64,000 bases of DNA, taken from assembly GCF_017464355.1 (NCBI RefSeq), contig NZ_JAFUAG010000045.1:1-64000 (forward strand), given 5' to 3'. The stretch's first letter is position 1. Each line of letters opens with the position of its first letter. The notes below the pieces were generated by a model. It had not been told where the DNA came from. It did no database searches and worked only from the letters and a program-made list of their open reading frames with translations. Below are positions 1 to 7,868 of the stretch, piece after piece. Made by a program: the position numbers and the translations under genes. This DNA is from Ruminococcus sp. (lineage in GTDB: Bacteria; Bacillota; Clostridia; Oscillospirales; Ruminococcaceae).

Positions 1-65
1 CCTTGTTCTTTCAATTTTAAGATCTCTTTTTCATACTCCTGTATGTGTCTGTAACTTCTTGCCAT
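1..65 (-). CDS. Transposase OrfA-like protein, N-terminus only (partial)
   Basis: About 21 residues are visible, starting MARSYRHIQEYEKEILKLK. This resembles the start of the helix-turn-helix OrfA proteins of clostridial IS3-family elements, in which the first helices precede the DNA-binding turn. The ATG at 65-63 has a strong ribosome site (GGAGG, about 8 bases upstream). The gene continues beyond the left edge of the window. The identification is from recognised N-terminal style, not from a full domain. Confidence 0.55.
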   Translation of the reverse strand, partial: MARSYRHIQEYEKEILKLKEQ

Positions 66-72
66 AACAAAA

Positions 73-103
73 CCTCCTATGGTTTCTATTATACCATAGG
101 AGG
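73..103 (-). other. Hairpin covering the transposase ribosome binding site
   Basis: Perfect 11-bp inverted repeat: CCTCCTATGGT at 73-83 and its complement at 93-103. The arm at 73-83 contains the ribosome binding site (GGAGG on the minus strand). The -10 box of the element's own promoter lies in the loop and inner arm, so a transcript from that promoter would start near 81 and lack the second arm, while read-through RNA would fold and hide the site. Confidence 0.7.
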
Positions 104-116
104 CTCTTTTTGTCAT
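88..116 (-). promoter_or_regulatory. Transposase promoter
   Basis: Minus-strand -35 ATGACA (116-111), 17-bp spacer, -10 TATAAT (93-88). The predicted start of transcription near 81 leaves a leader of roughly 16 bases before the ATG at 65. Confidence 0.65.
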
Positions 117-166
117 TGTACGTTTTTACTGGGGCGGTTCATCATCGAGGCTTTAATACTGCCATA

Positions 167-199
167 AAACAAGGCTCGGTGTTTTACCGAGCCTTGTTT
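167..199 (-). terminator. Terminator of the LRR/dockerin gene
   Basis: Perfect 14-bp stem, AAACAAGGCTCGGT at 167-180 with its complement at 186-199 and a 5-base loop. On the minus strand it is followed by TTTTATGG. It lies 14 bases past the stop codon at 213. Confidence 0.85.
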
Positions 200-212
200 A
201 AATGGTTTTTAT

Positions 213-3200
213 TTACTGGTCGATAGGCCTGATGCCCTTTACATGAGCTGCAAGCTTAGCCAGGTCGGTAACGTTGATGTCGCCGTCACCGTTAACATCA
301 GCCTGCTCAAGGGAGCCTTCGGGTACGCTTCTGATGCTCTTTACATGGGCTGCCAGCATAGCCACGTCGGTAACGTTGATGTCGCCGTCCTTGTTGATAT
401 CGCCCCGCAGGATAACTTCGTCCTCGCCGTCGGTGGCGTCGTCATCACCGGGTTCGTCGTCGCCGGGCTGGTCGTCACCGGGCTGGTCAGGCTGGTCGTC
501 ACCGGGCTGGTCGGGCTGATCGTCACCGGGCTGATCGTCGCCTGGCTGGTCATCACCGGGCTGAGCAGGCTCATCATCACCGGGCTGGTCATCGCCGCCC
601 TGAGGTTCGTCCTTGGCCTTTATGATGAATTCAGCTTCCGCTGTACCCTCATATGCGCCCATGCCTGTAATGGTCACGGTTGCAGTGCCTGCCTGAACAT
701 TGTCGGAGTACTCAACAGTGTAGTCAACACCCTCGGTAAGCACCTTGTCGCCGTCCTTTACGGTAACAGCAGGGGTTATCTCCTCGCCTGTGTACTCAGC
801 TTCAGCTATATCAAGCTCGATATCCAGCTCCTCGGCGGAACGTGCAGTAATATCGAACTCCTTTGTTATCTCACCCTTGTAGTTGCCGATACCCTTGATA
901 ACAGCCTTTGCTGTGCCGACCTCGGTGTTGTCGGTGTAAGATACTTCATAATCCTTGCCATCGGTCAGACCCTTTACGGTTGCCTCGGGTTCCTTGGCAG
1001 TGCCGTCATAAACGAACTCGTCCTCGGAAAGCTTTGCTGTCATCTTTGAGATATCAGCCTGCTCAATAGTGAATGTCACCTGAACAGTGCCTGTGTAGTT
1101 GCCCTTGCCTGTAACTGTAACAGATGCATTGCTGCCTGCATTCACGTTGTTCTTGTACTCGATATCGTAGTTTGAAGCCGCAGCGTTCTTAACAGTTACC
1201 TTGGGTGTCTGGGCGCTGCCGTTGTAAACAAGTCCGCTGTCTGCTACGGTAACATCAGCCTTCTTGATAGCAGCCTGTTTTATAGTGAAGTTCTTTGTTA
1301 CGGTGCCCTTGTAGCTGCCCTTGCCCTGTATGGTAACAACAGCCTTGTCGCCTGCATTTACGTTGTTTGAGTACTTAACTGTGTAGTCAGTACCTTCTTT
1401 CAGGGTGATGCTGCCGTTCTTGGCAGTTACAGCGGGCTTCTTAGCAGTGCCGTCGTAGGTGAACTCAGCTGTGTCCAGCCTTACATCGCAGTTTGTGATA
1501 TCTGCACCTGTTATCTTGAAGGTCGCTTCAAGAGTCTCAGGATAATCCTCAGAACCTGTGATCATCACCTTGCCTGAGCCGGGCTGTACATTGTCAGAAT
1601 ACTCTACAGTGTAATCCCTGCCATTTTTCAGCACCTTGCTGCCGCTCTTTACAGTTACCCGGGGTTCCTTTGCAGTGCCGTCATAAGTGAATTCCTTTTC
1701 TGAAAGCTCGGCTGTCAGCTTTTCAAATACTTCAACTTCGACAGTGTCGCTTACAAGACCTCTGCTGTCTGTAACAGTTATCTCGGCAGTGCCTTCATTC
1801 TTCACTGTCAGATTGCCTGTTTCATTTACTTCTGCCACCTCAGGGTCACTGGAAGACCATACCAGCTTATCCTCAGCGGGTTCGCCCTTGGCGTTCAACT
1901 GAGCCGCAGAAAGCTGTATGCTCTTTTCAGCAGTGGATATCCTCTTGCTTTCAAAGCTTTCGCCGTTCTCATCAAGTATATCAACTTCCGCTACTGCGTC
2001 AACAAAGGTAACGTTCCTGCTGTTTGCGGGAAGCCCTGCATAGTCCTTGGCGGTGCAGGGTGCTGTACCGTAGAGCAGTACGTTCTTGGTAGCTGTGCCT
2101 GTGGCTGTGAAAGCATTCGTGCCAATGGTAACAGTGTCGTTATCACCGAAATCTACATATTCCAGCGCATTGCCGGTATACATGGCATTATTGCCGATAG
2201 ACTCCAGACCCTCATTCAGTGTAACGCCCTTGAGCAGGCAGGTGGCAGCCATAGCATAGTTGCCGATGGCCTTTACGCTGTCAGGTATGGTGAAATACTC
2301 ATAGGGTGCCATTATGGGGTATTCCAGCAGGGTGGTCTTGTCCTTGTTGTAAAGAACACCGTCCATGGAGGAGTAGTTCTTGTTGTCCTCAGATACCTCT
2401 ATGTACTCGATGGGTGTGTAGCCCTTGCTCTCTATCTCATCAAACTTTATGTTTATGTTGAACATTGAAAGGTCGATGACACTTGCAGTTGCAGGGAAGC
2501 TTATCTTCTGCATACAGTAGTTGTTGTCAAAAGCCTGACCGCCGATAGAGATAAGGGTCTCAGGGATAACATACTCACCCTCGGGGTCAGCAGCAGTACC
2601 AAAGGTGTGCAGATAATGGCAGTCAGAGAATGCCTTGGCGCCGATAGACTTGACAGCTGTGTCAGGCAGTGTTACTTTCCTGAGGTTATCGCAGTTCATA
2701 AACAGGTTCTTCTCAATGGAAGTCAGATTTGAGGAAGACATATCCACGTTCACCAGTTCGTGGTCATTGTTGAATGCGCCATCCTCGATTATCATTACCT
2801 TGCCTGCGTTTGCTGGGCTGCCTATGGTCAGGTCTTTAAGTGCGCACTTCTCGAAAGCATTCTTCTTGATAGTCACCAGTGAATCAGGGAACGAGGTCTT
2901 TTCTCCCTCGGCCTCAGGAGAGAAAGCTGTCAGCTTCTGGCAGCTGCTGAAAGCCTGTTCGCCTATCTGCTCCAGCTTTGAGCCTTCCTCCCACTGAACG
3001 TTTGCAAGCTCAGCACAGTCCTTGAAAGCCTTGCTGTCTATAAGGGTGACATTTGCGGGAATGAATGCCGATGTCAGGGCGGTGCAATTCTCAAAAACGC
3101 TGTTGTTTATTACCTGCAGGTTGCTGAGGGCAGTTGCTCCCGTGTCGGTCATGGGCATATTTTCAAGAGTTATGCAGTCCTTGAAAGCCATAGCGCCCAC

Positions 3201-5306
3201 CTGCTTTACAGTGTCGCTTACTTCAATGCTCTTAAGAGAAGCACAGCCCATGAAAGCCTTTTCAGCTATGGTGGAAACATCACCTGTCAGCACGATATGG
3301 GGCAGGTTCTTGCAATTCTCGAAGGCGCTTGCCTGTACAACTACCAGGTTCTCGGGCAGGGTAAGTGTATCGTTCTTTACGTTGTCGATGTTTGTACCCT
3401 CGATAGCCTCGCAGCCCTTGAAAGCCTTCTCGCCCACAGTACCGAAGTTTGTGTAGCCGCTGTCGTCCTTCAGTATGTTCAGGTATCTGAAACTATTGCA
3501 GTTTTCAAAAGCAGACTTCTGCACACCGCCGCAGGTGGCAGGGAACTGTATGGTGTAGTCATACTTGTCGATGTCAAAGGGTGTCATGGTCTCCAGGGCT
3601 GTGCAGTTCATGCAGGCCTCGTCAATGATAGCACCCAGCCTGGGTGATACCTCGATATCCTTAAGGGAAGTGCAGCCCTTAAGTACCCTGTAATTAAGGT
3701 AGACCACCTTTTCGGGGAAATGCACAAAGGTCAGGGAGGTGCAGTTCTCCATGGCGGAGTAGCCCACTGAATTTACATCAGCCAGGTATATATCGGTGAT
3801 GCCTTTGTCGTTCATAAAGCAGCTTTCAGGAACTCTCTCCAGAGAATCGGGCAGCTTTACCTTGTTTGCATAGTCAAGCCAGTTTTCCTCAGCATCAGCC
3901 ATATCTGCTCTGGGATAGATAGCCAGTTCAGGGCAGTTTGCAAAGGTACCGCCGAACTTATAATCCAGAGGATCAGGGGTATTATCATCTGGGGTGCTCA
4001 CATATGAATATATGAATTCAGTATCACTTACTTCGACTTTACCATCAAGGGTCAGAATGTTGTCTGACATTGCTACCTTTTCAAGAGAAGAGCAGCTGTT
4101 GAAAGCATTATAGCATATTCGTAACACCGAGTTCGGAATATTGACCTTGTTAAGAGCAGTACAGCCATAAAAGCATTCATCGCCTATTATTTCACATACG
4201 GAGTCGTTGCCATGTTCATCTCCGAACCTTACATCTTTAAGGGCAGTACATTTATTGAAAGTGGCTGGAGAAAGAGCCTGCAGGTCATTAGGTATTATAA
4301 AGCTCTGCAGAGCAGTGTCACCGCTGAAAACACCCTTGCCCATGTATTCTATGCCATTTGGCAGTGTGTTCTGTACACCGTTGACTATGACCTCCTGCAG
4401 CATGGTATCTGATGAAAAAGCACCGCTGCAAATGTGTCTGAGCGTGGTGCCTGTGCCGAAGTTCACGGTCTTGAGCATAGTGTCCTTGCTGAAGGCAGTC
4501 AAACCTATCAGCTCTATGGCTGTATCATCTGCAAACTGCATAGTTTCAAGCTGTGTGCAGCCGTTGAAGGCATTGTTATCTATCTTACTCAGCGTGTTTG
4601 GAAAGTCCAGGTCTTTCAGCGCCTTGCAGTTTGCAAAGGCATACTTGCCTATATCCACAATGCTGCCGTCAAAGTTTATATGCTCTATCATGGCACAATC
4701 CTTGAACGCATTATCACCGATAGCATTTACATTGTTCAGCTGCAGGGTGTTGTCCCTGTTGCTGCCGACAAAGTTCTTGCAGCCGTTAAATGCATTGGCC
4801 CCGATAGAAGTTATATTGTCACCGAAGACCGCAAACTGCAGGTTGGTGCAGCCTCGGAACATAGCCGGACCGATCTCTTCTATAAAGCCGTCCTCAAAAT
4901 ATACCTGTGCCAGGTTAACGCACTGACTAGCAAAGAATGTTGGGTAATCGGAGGGTGCGCCAAGTGCGATCTTGCATTCCTCAGGTGCAACAGCGTCCTT
5001 TTTGCCGACCATTGCTTCTTCCAGCAGCGCAAATATCTCCGCCTTGTATCCGCTAAAGTCAAAATGTATCTCCTTAGCCAGACGCACATCATCGTAATAT
5101 GCCGCAGTAGGCATTATCGTTATAGTCATGGTCTTGGTATCAAGCTTTGCCTCTACCATATCGTCAGATGTGGTGACAACGTAAGCTGCCGCCGAAGCCG
5201 AGATGACAAAGCCCGAAGGCATTATCTCTGCCAGTTGGGGCAGGGGGCCTGCACCAAAGACCATCAGCAGGGCGGTAAGTCCTGCTACTATCCTTTTTTT
5301 GTTCAT
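213..5306 (-). CDS. Secreted BspA-type leucine-rich-repeat protein with C-terminal dockerin
   Basis: 1697 residues with an N-terminal signal peptide (MNKKRIVAGLTALLMVFGAG, Ala-rich cleavage region near 40). Residues about 130-1130 are tandem LRR_5/BspA repeats with the pattern AFxxCxxLxxVxxP and IGxxAF. Then follow a Big_2-like Ig domain (about 1150-1250) and five roughly 70-residue modules marked by YDGTAKEP and DYTVxYSDN (about 1250-1560). An acidic GDDQP-repeat linker (1565-1634) leads to a type I dockerin (1635-1697) with two calcium loops (GDINKDGDIN, DVNGDGDIN). BspA-type repeats usually mediate adhesion. The dockerin implies docking to a cohesin, perhaps at the cell surface. The start has GGAGAGGATACTGAC upstream. 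Target and partner are unknown. Confidence 0.9.
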   Translation of the reverse strand: MNKKRIVAGLTALLMVFGAGPLPQLAEIMPSGFVISASAAAYVVTTSDDMVEAKLDTKTMTITIMPTAAYYDDVRLAKEIHFDFSGYKAEIFALLEEAMVGKKDAVAPEECKIALGAPSDYPTFFASQCVNLAQVYFEDGFIEEIGPAMFRGCTNLQFAVFGDNITSIGANAFNGCKNFVGSNRDNTLQLNNVNAIGDNAFKDCAMIEHINFDGSIVDIGKYAFANCKALKDLDFPNTLSKIDNNAFNGCTQLETMQFADDTAIELIGLTAFSKDTMLKTVNFGTGTTLRHICSGAFSSDTMLQEVIVNGVQNTLPNGIEYMGKGVFSGDTALQSFIIPNDLQALSPATFNKCTALKDVRFGDEHGNDSVCEIIGDECFYGCTALNKVNIPNSVLRICYNAFNSCSSLEKVAMSDNILTLDGKVEVSDTEFIYSYVSTPDDNTPDPLDYKFGGTFANCPELAIYPRADMADAEENWLDYANKVKLPDSLERVPESCFMNDKGITDIYLADVNSVGYSAMENCTSLTFVHFPEKVVYLNYRVLKGCTSLKDIEVSPRLGAIIDEACMNCTALETMTPFDIDKYDYTIQFPATCGGVQKSAFENCNSFRYLNILKDDSGYTNFGTVGEKAFKGCEAIEGTNIDNVKNDTLTLPENLVVVQASAFENCKNLPHIVLTGDVSTIAEKAFMGCASLKSIEVSDTVKQVGAMAFKDCITLENMPMTDTGATALSNLQVINNSVFENCTALTSAFIPANVTLIDSKAFKDCAELANVQWEEGSKLEQIGEQAFSSCQKLTAFSPEAEGEKTSFPDSLVTIKKNAFEKCALKDLTIGSPANAGKVMIIEDGAFNNDHELVNVDMSSSNLTSIEKNLFMNCDNLRKVTLPDTAVKSIGAKAFSDCHYLHTFGTAADPEGEYVIPETLISIGGQAFDNNYCMQKISFPATASVIDLSMFNINIKFDEIESKGYTPIEYIEVSEDNKNYSSMDGVLYNKDKTTLLEYPIMAPYEYFTIPDSVKAIGNYAMAATCLLKGVTLNEGLESIGNNAMYTGNALEYVDFGDNDTVTIGTNAFTATGTATKNVLLYGTAPCTAKDYAGLPANSRNVTFVDAVAEVDILDENGESFESKRISTAEKSIQLSAAQLNAKGEPAEDKLVWSSSDPEVAEVNETGNLTVKNEGTAEITVTDSRGLVSDTVEVEVFEKLTAELSEKEFTYDGTAKEPRVTVKSGSKVLKNGRDYTVEYSDNVQPGSGKVMITGSEDYPETLEATFKITGADITNCDVRLDTAEFTYDGTAKKPAVTAKNGSITLKEGTDYTVKYSNNVNAGDKAVVTIQGKGSYKGTVTKNFTIKQAAIKKADVTVADSGLVYNGSAQTPKVTVKNAAASNYDIEYKNNVNAGSNASVTVTGKGNYTGTVQVTFTIEQADISKMTAKLSEDEFVYDGTAKEPEATVKGLTDGKDYEVSYTDNTEVGTAKAVIKGIGNYKGEITKEFDITARSAEELDIELDIAEAEYTGEEITPAVTVKDGDKVLTEGVDYTVEYSDNVQAGTATVTITGMGAYEGTAEAEFIIKAKDEPQGGDDQPGDDEPAQPGDDQPGDDQPGDDQPDQPGDDQPDQPGDDQPGDDEPGDDDATDGEDEVILRGDINKDGDINVTDVAMLAAHVKSIRSVPEGSLEQADVNGDGDINVTDLAKLAAHVKGIRPIDQ
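441..593 (-). repeat. In-gene minisatellite coding the GDDQP linker
   Basis: Tandem 15- to 18-bp units (plus-strand consensus CACCGGGCTGGTCGTC, with variants) encode GDDQP and GDDQPDQP repeats in the linker before the dockerin. The near-identity of the units suggests length variation by slippage. Boundaries are approximate. Confidence 0.8.
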
Positions 5307-5359
5307 GTCAGTATCCTCTCCTTCAAAAATTTGGTTATTATAAATAAAATACCATATTA

Positions 5360-5388
5360 ATTATACCATGTTGTTGCTTGGTTTTCAA
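5360..5388 (-). promoter_or_regulatory. Promoter of the LRR/dockerin gene
   Basis: Minus-strand -35 TTGAAA (5388-5383), 17-bp spacer, -10 TATAAT (5365-5360), about 55 bases before the ATG at 5306. The rest of the 330-base gap up to the TetR promoter at 5628 is AT-rich and I see no gene in it. Confidence 0.7.
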
Positions 5389-5627
5389 TAATTATCCGCA
5401 AAAAAAACGTGTTGTGCAGAAAAATCGGCAACTCATACAATATTTTTATGGTAGGTCGGGCAATTTAACGGAATGTTAATACATTTAAAGCCTGCATCTT
5501 TTTGAATTCGTGGGCTGAAACAGCGCTTATCTCCGAATTTATCCTGTGTTATGCCCTTTCGGGAATGACATATATGCTTTCTCACAGCGGGAAGATTTAG
5601 TTTAATAAAAAAAATATTGTATACCCC

Positions 5628-5656
5628 TTGACAGCTAATTGAAATTAGCTTATAAT
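5628..5656 (+). promoter_or_regulatory. Promoter of the TetR-flavoprotein operon
   Basis: -35 TTGACA (5628-5633), 17-bp spacer, -10 TATAAT (5651-5656), a consensus promoter. The spacer is almost completely filled by the first TetR-type operator, which argues for autorepression. Confidence 0.85.
5634..5649. promoter_or_regulatory. Operator 1, inside the promoter spacer
   Basis: Palindrome GCTAATT-GA-AATTAGC lying exactly between the -35 and -10 boxes. It shares its half-site with the second palindrome at 5664-5681. The likely ligand is the TetR protein encoded just downstream. Confidence 0.75.
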
Positions 5657-5663
5657 ATATGTA

Positions 5664-5681
5664 GGCTAATCCAAATTAGCC
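5664..5681. promoter_or_regulatory. Operator 2, at the transcription start region
   Basis: Inverted repeat GGCTAAT-CCAA-ATTAGCC, centred 31 bp (about three helical turns) from operator 1 and directly before the ribosome site AAAGGAG of the TetR gene. The spacing suits two dimers bound on the same face of the DNA. Confidence 0.75.
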
Positions 5682-5695
5682 AAAGGAGTGATAGC

Positions 5696-6319
5696 ATGGA
5701 TACCAAAGAAAAGATACTTGACGCAGCAATGTCGCTGTTCTCAGAAAAAGGCTATGCCGACGTCTTCATGGCAGAGATAGCCGAGCGTGTGGGCATAAAG
5801 GCGCCCTCTATCTACAAGCATTACAAAGGCAAAAAAGAGATATTCGAGGCCATACTTGCAAAGATGAAGCAGGACTATGACAAGCAGGCCGCCGCCCTTT
5901 CCATTGACGGTAATGACGCTGCTGCCGACGGCGCAGTGTATCTGGGCAAGTCCGAGGAGGAGATACTCAAAATGGGCATGGGTCTGTTTATGTATTTTAT
6001 ACATGATGAGTATGTCTGCAAATTCCGCAAAATGCTGACGGTTCAGCAGTTTAATGATAAAGAACTGGCAGAAATATTTTCTGCCCAGTATGCCGATGAC
6101 CCCCTGAATTACCAGTCAGCCTTGTTCGCCCTGCTGATGTCTGAGGGCGCTTTCAAGGAGGCTGACCCCGCTGTTACAGCACTGCAGTTCTATGGACCCC
6201 TGTTCATGCTGATGACCATGTACGACCGTCAGCCCGAAAGGGAACAGGAGCTTGCCGCCCTGGCAGAAAAACACATCAGGCAGTTTACCAAGCTTTACCG
6301 TAAGGAGGAAAAGTCATGA
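5696..6319 (+). CDS. TetR/AcrR family transcriptional repressor
   Basis: 207 residues from the ATG at 5696, which has AAAGGAG 7 bases upstream. An upstream in-frame start at 5639 would lie inside the promoter and is rejected. Residues 1-50 form the TetR helix-turn-helix (TKEKILDAAMSLFSEKGY, then IAERVGIKAPSIYKHYKGKKEIFEAI). The rest is an all-helical ligand domain of unknown specificity. The gene overlaps the flavoprotein gene by 4 bases (ATGA), so the repressor probably controls itself and that oxidoreductase through the two operators upstream. The inducer cannot be told from sequence. Confidence 0.9.
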   Translation: MDTKEKILDAAMSLFSEKGYADVFMAEIAERVGIKAPSIYKHYKGKKEIFEAILAKMKQDYDKQAAALSIDGNDAAADGAVYLGKSEEEILKMGMGLFMYFIHDEYVCKFRKMLTVQQFNDKELAEIFSAQYADDPLNYQSALFALLMSEGAFKEADPAVTALQFYGPLFMLMTMYDRQPEREQELAALAEKHIRQFTKLYRKEEKS

Positions 6320-6999
6320 AGATAACAGTTATCCACGGCCAGAGCCACAAGGGCTCCACCTATAATATCGCCCGTCAGTTATGCGATAAGCTGGGGGGCG
6401 AGGTCACTGAGTTTTTCCTGCCTAGAGATCTCGGGGAATTCTGCATGGGCTGTACGAGCTGCTTTGCCGATGAAACAAAGTGCCCCCACTACGAAAAGTT
6501 CCGCCCCCTGACCGAAGCCCTGGACGAAGCCGATGTCATCATACTGGCAAGCCCCGTGTATGTAATGCACGCCACAGGTGCCATGAAAGCTTTCCTTGAC
6601 CACTACGGCTACAGGTTCATGGTACACCGACCAGAGGAGAAAATGTTTTCCAAGCAGGCTGTCTGCATTGCCACCGCCGCAGGGGCAGGTCTTGGCAGCA
6701 CCATCAAAGATATGGCAGACAGCACTTTCTTCTGGGGGATAGCCCGTACCTACAGGCTTGGGGTGGCTGTTATGGAAACGAATTGGGAAAATGTCAGGCC
6801 GAAGATAAAAACAAAGATCGATAAAAAGACAACTGCCATCGCTGCAAAAATAAGCAGCCGCGCAGGCCGCTGCCGACCTTCACTTAAGACCCGTGTGGTC
6901 TTCAAAGCAATGTCTGTAATGCAGCGCAAGGGCTTCAACCCGCCTGATGTGGAATACTGGAAAGCCAAGGGCTGGACAGCAGGGAAGACCCCCTGGTGA
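6316..6999 (+). CDS. Flavodoxin-family NAD(P)H-dependent oxidoreductase with a compact Cys motif
   Basis: 227 residues with a flavodoxin fold. The N-terminus MKITVIHGQSHKGSTYNIAR is the FMN phosphate loop, and ILASPVYVMHATGAMKAFLDH is the usual flavin-binding region. Residues about 43-56 read CMGCTSCFADETKC, a CX2CX2CX6C arrangement matching the compact cluster-binding motif of iron-sulfur flavoproteins (Isf, CX2CX2CX4-7C). It may therefore carry a [4Fe-4S] cluster beside FMN and pass electrons from ferredoxin or NAD(P)H to an unknown acceptor. It is the only evident target of the upstream TetR, which suggests a response to a quinone, nitro compound or other toxic electrophile. That last step is inference. 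Confidence 0.8.
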   Translation: MKITVIHGQSHKGSTYNIARQLCDKLGGEVTEFFLPRDLGEFCMGCTSCFADETKCPHYEKFRPLTEALDEADVIILASPVYVMHATGAMKAFLDHYGYRFMVHRPEEKMFSKQAVCIATAAGAGLGSTIKDMADSTFFWGIARTYRLGVAVMETNWENVRPKIKTKIDKKTTAIAAKISSRAGRCRPSLKTRVVFKAMSVMQRKGFNPPDVEYWKAKGWTAGKTPW

Positions 7000-7004
7000 T
7001 GTGC

Positions 7005-7033
7005 TTGACTTTTAAAACAGGATATGCTATGAT
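7005..7033 (+). promoter_or_regulatory. Promoter of the SIMPL-domain gene
   Basis: -35 TTGACT (7005-7010), 17-bp spacer, -10 TATGAT (7028-7033), about 50 bases before the preferred GTG start. Confidence 0.6.
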
Positions 7034-7083
7034 TACTTTGTCATGGTATGACCATATTTTTGCAGAGTCAAGGAGATGATCTT

Positions 7084-7692
7084 GTGAGCAGGTTAAGTGT
7101 CAAGGGCACTGCCGAGATGAAGTTCGATGTGGATATCATCAAGCTGAAAACAGTTGTCAGTGCAACAGCCGATTCTTCGGGGGAGGCTGTTCTTGTGGGA
7201 AAAGATAAAACAGAAAAGTTCCTTTCAGCGATGAAAGAAAAGCTGGGCATAGGACCTGAAAGCTTCAGGCTTGAAGAAGAAACTGTCAGAGCAGACTACA
7301 GCATGAAGAACAAATATAACTATTACAAGGGGCTTACCCTGGAGATAAAGGCTGACATGGCTGCTTTGTCGAAGATAACAGCTGTCATTGGGGAATTTGG
7401 AGATTCTTCCTATAACGTTGAATTTGATATTTCAGACATGGCTGAGAAAGAAAAGCAGGTCATCGGCGCAGCAGTGGAAAATTCCAGAGCAAAGGCAGAA
7501 TGCATAGCAGCTTCCCTGGGCAAGACAGTTCAGGGCGTCGATGATGTGAAATTTGATACAGAATACGAGGAACCATACAGAGGCGAATTAAGAGGCATTT
7601 CCGCTGACTTGTCTGTCAATATGGAAGCCTTGGTGCAGGTCCCCAAAAAGAGCGTTTCAAAGTCGGTCACTATCGACTGGATAGTTGAGTGA
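7084..7692 (+). CDS. SIMPL-domain (DUF541) protein
   Basis: 202 residues from the GTG at 7084, chosen because AAGGAGATGAT lies just upstream; the ATG at 7048 has no ribosome site. The sequence starts with the family's LSVKGTAEMKFDVDIIKLKTVVSA and ends with a beta strand (VSKSVTIDWIVE). SIMPL domains (from YggE/BP26-type proteins) form oligomeric beta-rich assemblies of unclear role. Most are exported, but no signal peptide is visible here, so this copy is probably cytoplasmic. No operon partner is evident. Confidence 0.75.
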   Translation: MSRLSVKGTAEMKFDVDIIKLKTVVSATADSSGEAVLVGKDKTEKFLSAMKEKLGIGPESFRLEEETVRADYSMKNKYNYYKGLTLEIKADMAALSKITAVIGEFGDSSYNVEFDISDMAEKEKQVIGAAVENSRAKAECIAASLGKTVQGVDDVKFDTEYEEPYRGELRGISADLSVNMEALVQVPKKSVSKSVTIDWIVE

Positions 7693-7804
7693 CAGTGCAG
7701 GGAATATCTATGAAAAGGCAAAGCTTGAAAACGGAGTTACCGTAAAGCAAAAGATCCTCAGCGACAGCGGCTATCAGCTGACTTTCAAAGCGAAGGTCAG
7801 ATAA
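7685..7804 (+). pseudogene. Orphan coding-like fragment after the SIMPL gene
   Basis: An open stretch of 39 codons overlaps the SIMPL stop in another frame. It has protein-like composition (NIYEKAKLENGVTVKQKIL, then SGYQLTFKAKVR) with a beta-strand-rich look and ends at a TAA just before the terminator at 7823. The only possible start is a TTG with no ribosome site. It could be the C-terminal remnant of a second gene or an old frameshifted extension. Function unknown. Confidence 0.3.
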
Positions 7805-7822
7805 ACTTATCCTGTAACGAAT

Positions 7823-7858
7823 GACCCTCACTGCATTTTGCAGCAAGGGTCGTTTTTT
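7823..7858 (+). terminator. Terminator after the SIMPL gene
   Basis: Imperfect stem GACCCTCACTGC / GCAGCAAGGGTC (7823-7834 and 7839-7850 region), followed by GTTTTTTC. It separates the plus-strand SIMPL gene from the converging phosphatase gene. Confidence 0.75.
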
Positions 7859-7868
7859 CTTGAAAGTT

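Larger units (their letters stand above)
1..141 (-). mobile_element. Terminal part of an IS3-like insertion sequence
   Basis: The left edge holds the 5' end of a transposase-like reading frame on the minus strand (start at 65), a strong promoter and a ribosome-site hairpin. On the minus strand the presumed element end reads TGAACCGCCCC near 141-131, resembling the TGAACC-type terminal inverted repeats of IS3/IS150-family elements. The rest of the element lies outside the window, so neither its other end nor a target duplication can be seen. Family assignment rests on the short N-terminus and the end sequence only. Confidence 0.55.

Noticed and set aside
243-1049. 268-codon plus-strand frame in the dockerin/linker region
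   Set aside because: It is the mirror of the repetitive linker and dockerin; low-complexity Val/Leu/Gly composition and no start signal.
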